Shown here: positions 14,706 to 16,868 of the stretch, one piece after another | How the letters are laid out: each line of letters opens with the position of its first letter | Numbering within the stretch: position 1 is the first letter of the stretch | DNA from: JAAYZQ01 sp034428935 | Lineage (GTDB): Bacteria; Chloroflexota; Anaerolineae; JAAYZQ01 | Length of the DNA: 16,868 bases | Assembly (NCBI GenBank): GCA_034428935.1 | Contig: DAOUHB010000203.1 | Coordinates: 1 to 16,868 of the forward strand | Direction: 5' to 3' | Program-made: the position numbers and the translations under genes | Notes under the pieces: model-generated | Databases searched by the model: none | Told to the model about the DNA's origin: nothing | The model's input: only the letters and a program-made list of their open reading frames with translations

Positions 14706-14827
14706 CCGGCAGCCGGCCCCGGGCCGCAAACCCATCGACACTCCTGCCCGGCCGCCGCGCGCAGTTGCGCAAAGGGCCAAAGTGTGGTTAACTCCAAGGA
14801 CACCCGGCTCGAGGATGAACGACGACC

Positions 14828-15538
14828 ATGCAACTGCTTATCAGCGTGACGACAGAGGACGAAGTAGCGGCGGCCCTGGAAGGGGGCGCCGACATTATCG
14901 ACGTCAAGAACCCGGCCGAAGGGGCCCTGGGAGCCAGTTTCCCCTGGGTCCTGCGCCGAGTACGAGCGGCCACCCCCCAGGGGGTGCCGGTGAGCGCTGC
15001 CCTGGGCGACGCGCCCAACCTGCCGGGCAGCGTGGCCCTGGCGGCGTTGGGCGCCGCAACCTGCGGGCTCGAGTACGTCAAGGTGGGCCTGATGGGGCCG
15101 CGTACGGAGGACGATGCTCTGTGCCTGCTGCGGGGCGTCTGCCGGGCCGTGGCCGAGTTCTCGCCCCGAACGTGGGTCATTGCCGCCGCCTATGCCGACG
15201 CCCACCAAGTGGGCGCGTTTCCGCCCCTGGACCTGCCCGGAGTGGCCGCCGAGGCTGGCGCCCGCGGCTGTCTCCTGGACACCGCCGTCAAGGCGGGGGA
15301 TAACCTCTTTACGCACCTGGACGACGGCCAACTGGCCCGGTTCGTCGAGGAGTGCCGCCGGCTCCATCTGCTCTCCGCCCTGGCCGGCTCCCTGACCGCC
15401 GCCGACGTTCCGCGGGTCCAGGCCATTGGCCCCGAAATTATCGGCTTCCGCACCGCCGCGTGCCGGGGCGACCGGGTACACGGCCGGATCGATGCCAGCA
15501 AGGTACGTCAACTGAAGTCGCTCCTCGCCACGCCCTGA
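14828..15538 (+). CDS. mfnB: (5-formylfuran-3-yl)methyl phosphate synthase MfnB
   Basis: MfnB makes the furan ring precursor of methanofuran from two molecules of glyceraldehyde 3-phosphate. The 236-residue product is nearly the length of the Methanocaldococcus enzyme. As I recall the archaeal enzyme, its active-site residues fall at identical numbers here: Lys27 in IIDVKNP, Lys85 in EYVKVGL, Asp151 in LLDTAVK and Lys155. The C-terminus carries the family's AGSLTAADV and IGFRTAACRGDR (about 212-223). The ATG at 14828 follows GAGG at 14811-14814, a rather long spacing. It is transcribed alone, divergently from the nucleotidyltransferase operon, and its 3' end overlaps mfnE by 31 bases tail to tail. 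In bacteria these genes accompany H4MPT/methanofuran-dependent C1 oxidation. Confidence 0.94.
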   Translation: MQLLISVTTEDEVAAALEGGADIIDVKNPAEGALGASFPWVLRRVRAATPQGVPVSAALGDAPNLPGSVALAALGAATCGLEYVKVGLMGPRTEDDALCLLRGVCRAVAEFSPRTWVIAAAYADAHQVGAFPPLDLPGVAAEAGARGCLLDTAVKAGDNLFTHLDDGQLARFVEECRRLHLLSALAGSLTAADVPRVQAIGPEIIGFRTAACRGDRVHGRIDASKVRQLKSLLATP

Positions 15539-16194
15539 CCGGCGGCAACCCGGGTTCCCTTGGTCGCACCCGTGGACAACAGCTCCGCCAGCCGCTCCGG
15601 GTGCCGGCCGTTGACCAGCCACAGCTCCAGGCCGTAGCGGGCCACAAGGCCGGGCAGGTGCCCGTCCACGACCCCAAACCTCCCCAGCTCGGCCGCCGGG
15701 ACGCTCCCTCGCAAGCGGGCACCGCCCGCCGCCGGCGGGCCGTCGAGCACACCGTCGACGTCCTTGAGGAGGGCCAGAAGCGGCGCCCGGGCCCGCCCGG
15801 CGACCCAGGCCGCGATGGAATCGGACGTGACGTCCCACGTGTGGGGCAACGGATCGGCGGCGTACAGCACCGCCCAGGGGAGCAAAATGGGCACGCGCCC
15901 GGCCCCCGCCACGTCGCGGGCCGCGGCCAGGCTGCGCACCGGCTCGCCCCCCGGAACCTGGTCGGCCAGCAGCCAGCCGTACTGGTCCATGCCCAGGATG
16001 GCCATCCAGTGGGCGGTGCTGTCGCCCAGGCGGAACCTCCGGTCCTGGCCGCGGACGGCGTCGGCAAAGGGGCCGCCGCCCGGCACCACCAGGAGGGAAT
16101 GGCGCCTGCCCAGCTCGGCCAGGCGCCGGCCGAGGGCCGGGAGGCCATCGCCCCGGCAGAGGCTGCCGCCGACCTTTACGACTGCCTGGATCAT
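15508..16194 (-). CDS. mfnE: [5-(aminomethyl)furan-3-yl]methyl phosphate kinase MfnE
   Basis: MfnE phosphorylates aminomethylfuran phosphate to the diphosphate used for condensation with tyramine in methanofuran synthesis. The 228-residue product is an amino-acid-kinase-fold protein: AVVKVGGSL (4-12), LLVVPGGGPFADAV (34-47), STAHWMAILGMDQYG and WDVTSDSIAAW, the last two being family-specific. The C-terminus has WLVNGRHPERLAELL. ATG at 16194 overlaps the mfnF stop (ATGA) and has AAGGAGG six bases upstream. Part of that ribosome site comes from the tandem repeat that ends mfnF. The gene converges on mfnB with a 31-base overlap of coding ends. Confidence 0.88.
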   Translation of the reverse strand: MIQAVVKVGGSLCRGDGLPALGRRLAELGRRHSLLVVPGGGPFADAVRGQDRRFRLGDSTAHWMAILGMDQYGWLLADQVPGGEPVRSLAAARDVAGAGRVPILLPWAVLYAADPLPHTWDVTSDSIAAWVAGRARAPLLALLKDVDGVLDGPPAAGGARLRGSVPAAELGRFGVVDGHLPGLVARYGLELWLVNGRHPERLAELLSTGATKGTRVAAGQGVARSDFS

Positions 16195-16868
16195 GCGCCG
16201 CCTCCTTCGCTGCGCTCAGGACCTTGTCCTTCGCTGCGCTCAGGACCCTGTCCTTCGCTGCGCTCAGGACCCTGTCCTTCGGCGCGCTCAGGACCTCGCC
16301 GTTCCAGGTGTCGTTCCAGGAGGGCGGCAACGCCCAGGCAGGGCAGCACCGGGAGGATAGCGGACGGAACGTCCAGGGCGACCAGGGGCAGGCCCAGCCG
16401 GCGGCCGGCCTCCACGGCCAGGAATCGCCCCGAGCCGACGGCAAGGAGGGGCAGGTCGTCGCCGGGCAGGCGAGAGCGCACCTGGTACATGGCCTCCAGC
16501 ACCTGCTGGAGCTGCTTCTCGTGGAGATAGCGGGCCAGGCCGTGGAGCTCGCCGGAGCCCAGGGTATCGGCGTCGGCACACACCAGCCGCGCCAGGCGCC
16601 GCTCGGCACCCGCGACGGTTTTGGGTCCGCCGTCGGCGGCGGGCACGCCATAGTCGCCGGGCGACAACATCCCGAGGAGCGTGTAGACGTCGGCCATCAT
16701 GGAAAAGCTCTCGGCCGCCACGGGGCAGGGCCTGCCGCGGATCGGAACCCGGGCGGCGATGGTGTTGGGGTTGGTGCGGACGACGCCGGTATAGACCAGC
16801 TCGCCCGCCGCCAGGCGCTCAACGTCGGTGCTTCCCTCGGCCAGCACGCGGCCCTCACGGATGGGGAT
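16191..16868 (-). CDS. mfnF: MfnF, H4MPT-linked C1 transfer pathway protein (C-terminal part; gene leaves the window)
   Basis: The last 225 codons are visible; the N-terminal ATPase-fold part lies beyond the right edge. MfnF joins tyramine-glutamate to the aminomethylfuran diphosphate in methanofuran synthesis and belongs to the hydantoinase/acetate-kinase-like superfamily (TIGR03123). Diagnostic stretches are ERLAAGELVYTGVVRTNPN, RVPIRGRPCPVAAESFSMMA and ADVYTLLGMLSPGDYGVPAA, followed by LPLLAVGSGRFLAVEAGRRL. The protein should end near LERHLERR. Instead it continues into about 32 residues of GPERSEGQ repeats encoded by a 24-base tandem array. Its stop overlaps the mfnE start (ATGA), so the two are translationally coupled. 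Confidence 0.88.
   Translation of the reverse strand: MPIREGRVLAEGSTDVERLAAGELVYTGVVRTNPNTIAARVPIRGRPCPVAAESFSMMADVYTLLGMLSPGDYGVPAADGGPKTVAGAERRLARLVCADADTLGSGELHGLARYLHEKQLQQVLEAMYQVRSRLPGDDLPLLAVGSGRFLAVEAGRRLGLPLVALDVPSAILPVLPCLGVAALLERHLERRGPERAEGQGPERSEGQGPERSEGQGPERSEGGGA
16203..16296 (-). repeat. 24-base tandem array (four units) at the 3' end of mfnF
   Basis: Four units begin at 16203, 16227, 16251 and 16275. On the plus strand each reads TCCTTCGCTGCGCTCAGGAC and then four more bases; the last unit has GGCG in place of GCTG. Read as mfnF they encode GPERSEGQ repeats in frame. The unit resembles REP-like dispersed motifs common in Chloroflexota and other high-GC genomes. The unit nearest mfnE contributes most of that gene's AAGGAGG ribosome site. 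Confidence 0.9.

Noticed and set aside
14765..14793. Plus-strand promoter for mfnB (TTGCGC, 17 bases, TTAACT)
   Set aside because: Each hexamer matches only three of six consensus bases; too weak to annotate.
11409..14849. A plus-strand open frame of more than 1100 codons opposite the fusion and nucleotidyltransferase genes
   Set aside because: It is a shadow frame caused by GC-rich codon use. The minus strand has recognisable families, ribosome sites and tight gene junctions, and the plus-strand translation has no family motifs.
16203..16296. Possible small CRISPR array
   Set aside because: The 24-base units are contiguous with no unique spacers, and they are in frame with mfnF.

Overview
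The window is GC-rich bacterial DNA with tightly packed genes, frequent GTG and TTG starts and many 4-base ATGA/GTGA overlaps. Several features suggest a member of the Chloroflexota (Anaerolineae-like): the IS630-type helix-turn-helix N-terminus at the left edge, a membrane protein that appears to end in a death-fold-like effector-associated domain, and dispersed palindromic repeats. This assignment is inference; there is no rRNA or other phylogenetic marker here.

Layout. (1) 1-327: the start of an IS630-like transposase or HTH protein on the minus strand with a near-consensus promoter, then palindromic repeat elements. (2) 328-3985, plus strand: moaC, a MOSC-domain gene, a full-length larC and an MFS transporter. 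Two almost identical 81-base repeats flank moaC. (3) 4030-6323: a membrane-anchored protein with an extracellular Thr/Pro-rich linker and a cytoplasmic death-like domain (minus), divergent from a two-domain TM1586-type nitroreductase homolog (plus). (4) 6409-14684, minus strand: an eight-gene operon. In transcription order it holds a nucleotidyltransferase, a LarC1-His-rich-nucleotidyltransferase fusion, an AfpA/DmrB-type flavoprotein, a dihydropteroate-synthase-like protein, and EcfT, EcfA1, EcfA2 and EcfS of an ECF transporter. (5) 14828-16868: mfnB (plus), convergent with mfnE and mfnF (minus; mfnF leaves the window).

How it fits together. MfnB, MfnE and MfnF are enzymes of methanofuran-type cofactor synthesis. 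The DmrB-like flavoprotein and the DHPS-like protein belong to families tied to tetrahydromethanopterin (H4MPT) synthesis. The right half therefore reads as a bacterial C1-carrier cofactor island. Less expected parts of the same operon are a complete ECF uptake system with an unassigned S component and two related predicted nucleotidyltransferases. One of these is fused to the N-terminal half of the nickel-cofactor protein LarC through a linker with 24 histidines. The left half adds molybdenum-cofactor genes and a canonical LarC, so metal- and C1-cofactor metabolism is the theme of the window. The most promising undescribed unit is the NTase / LarC1-His-NTase / DmrB / DHPS-like / ECF operon.
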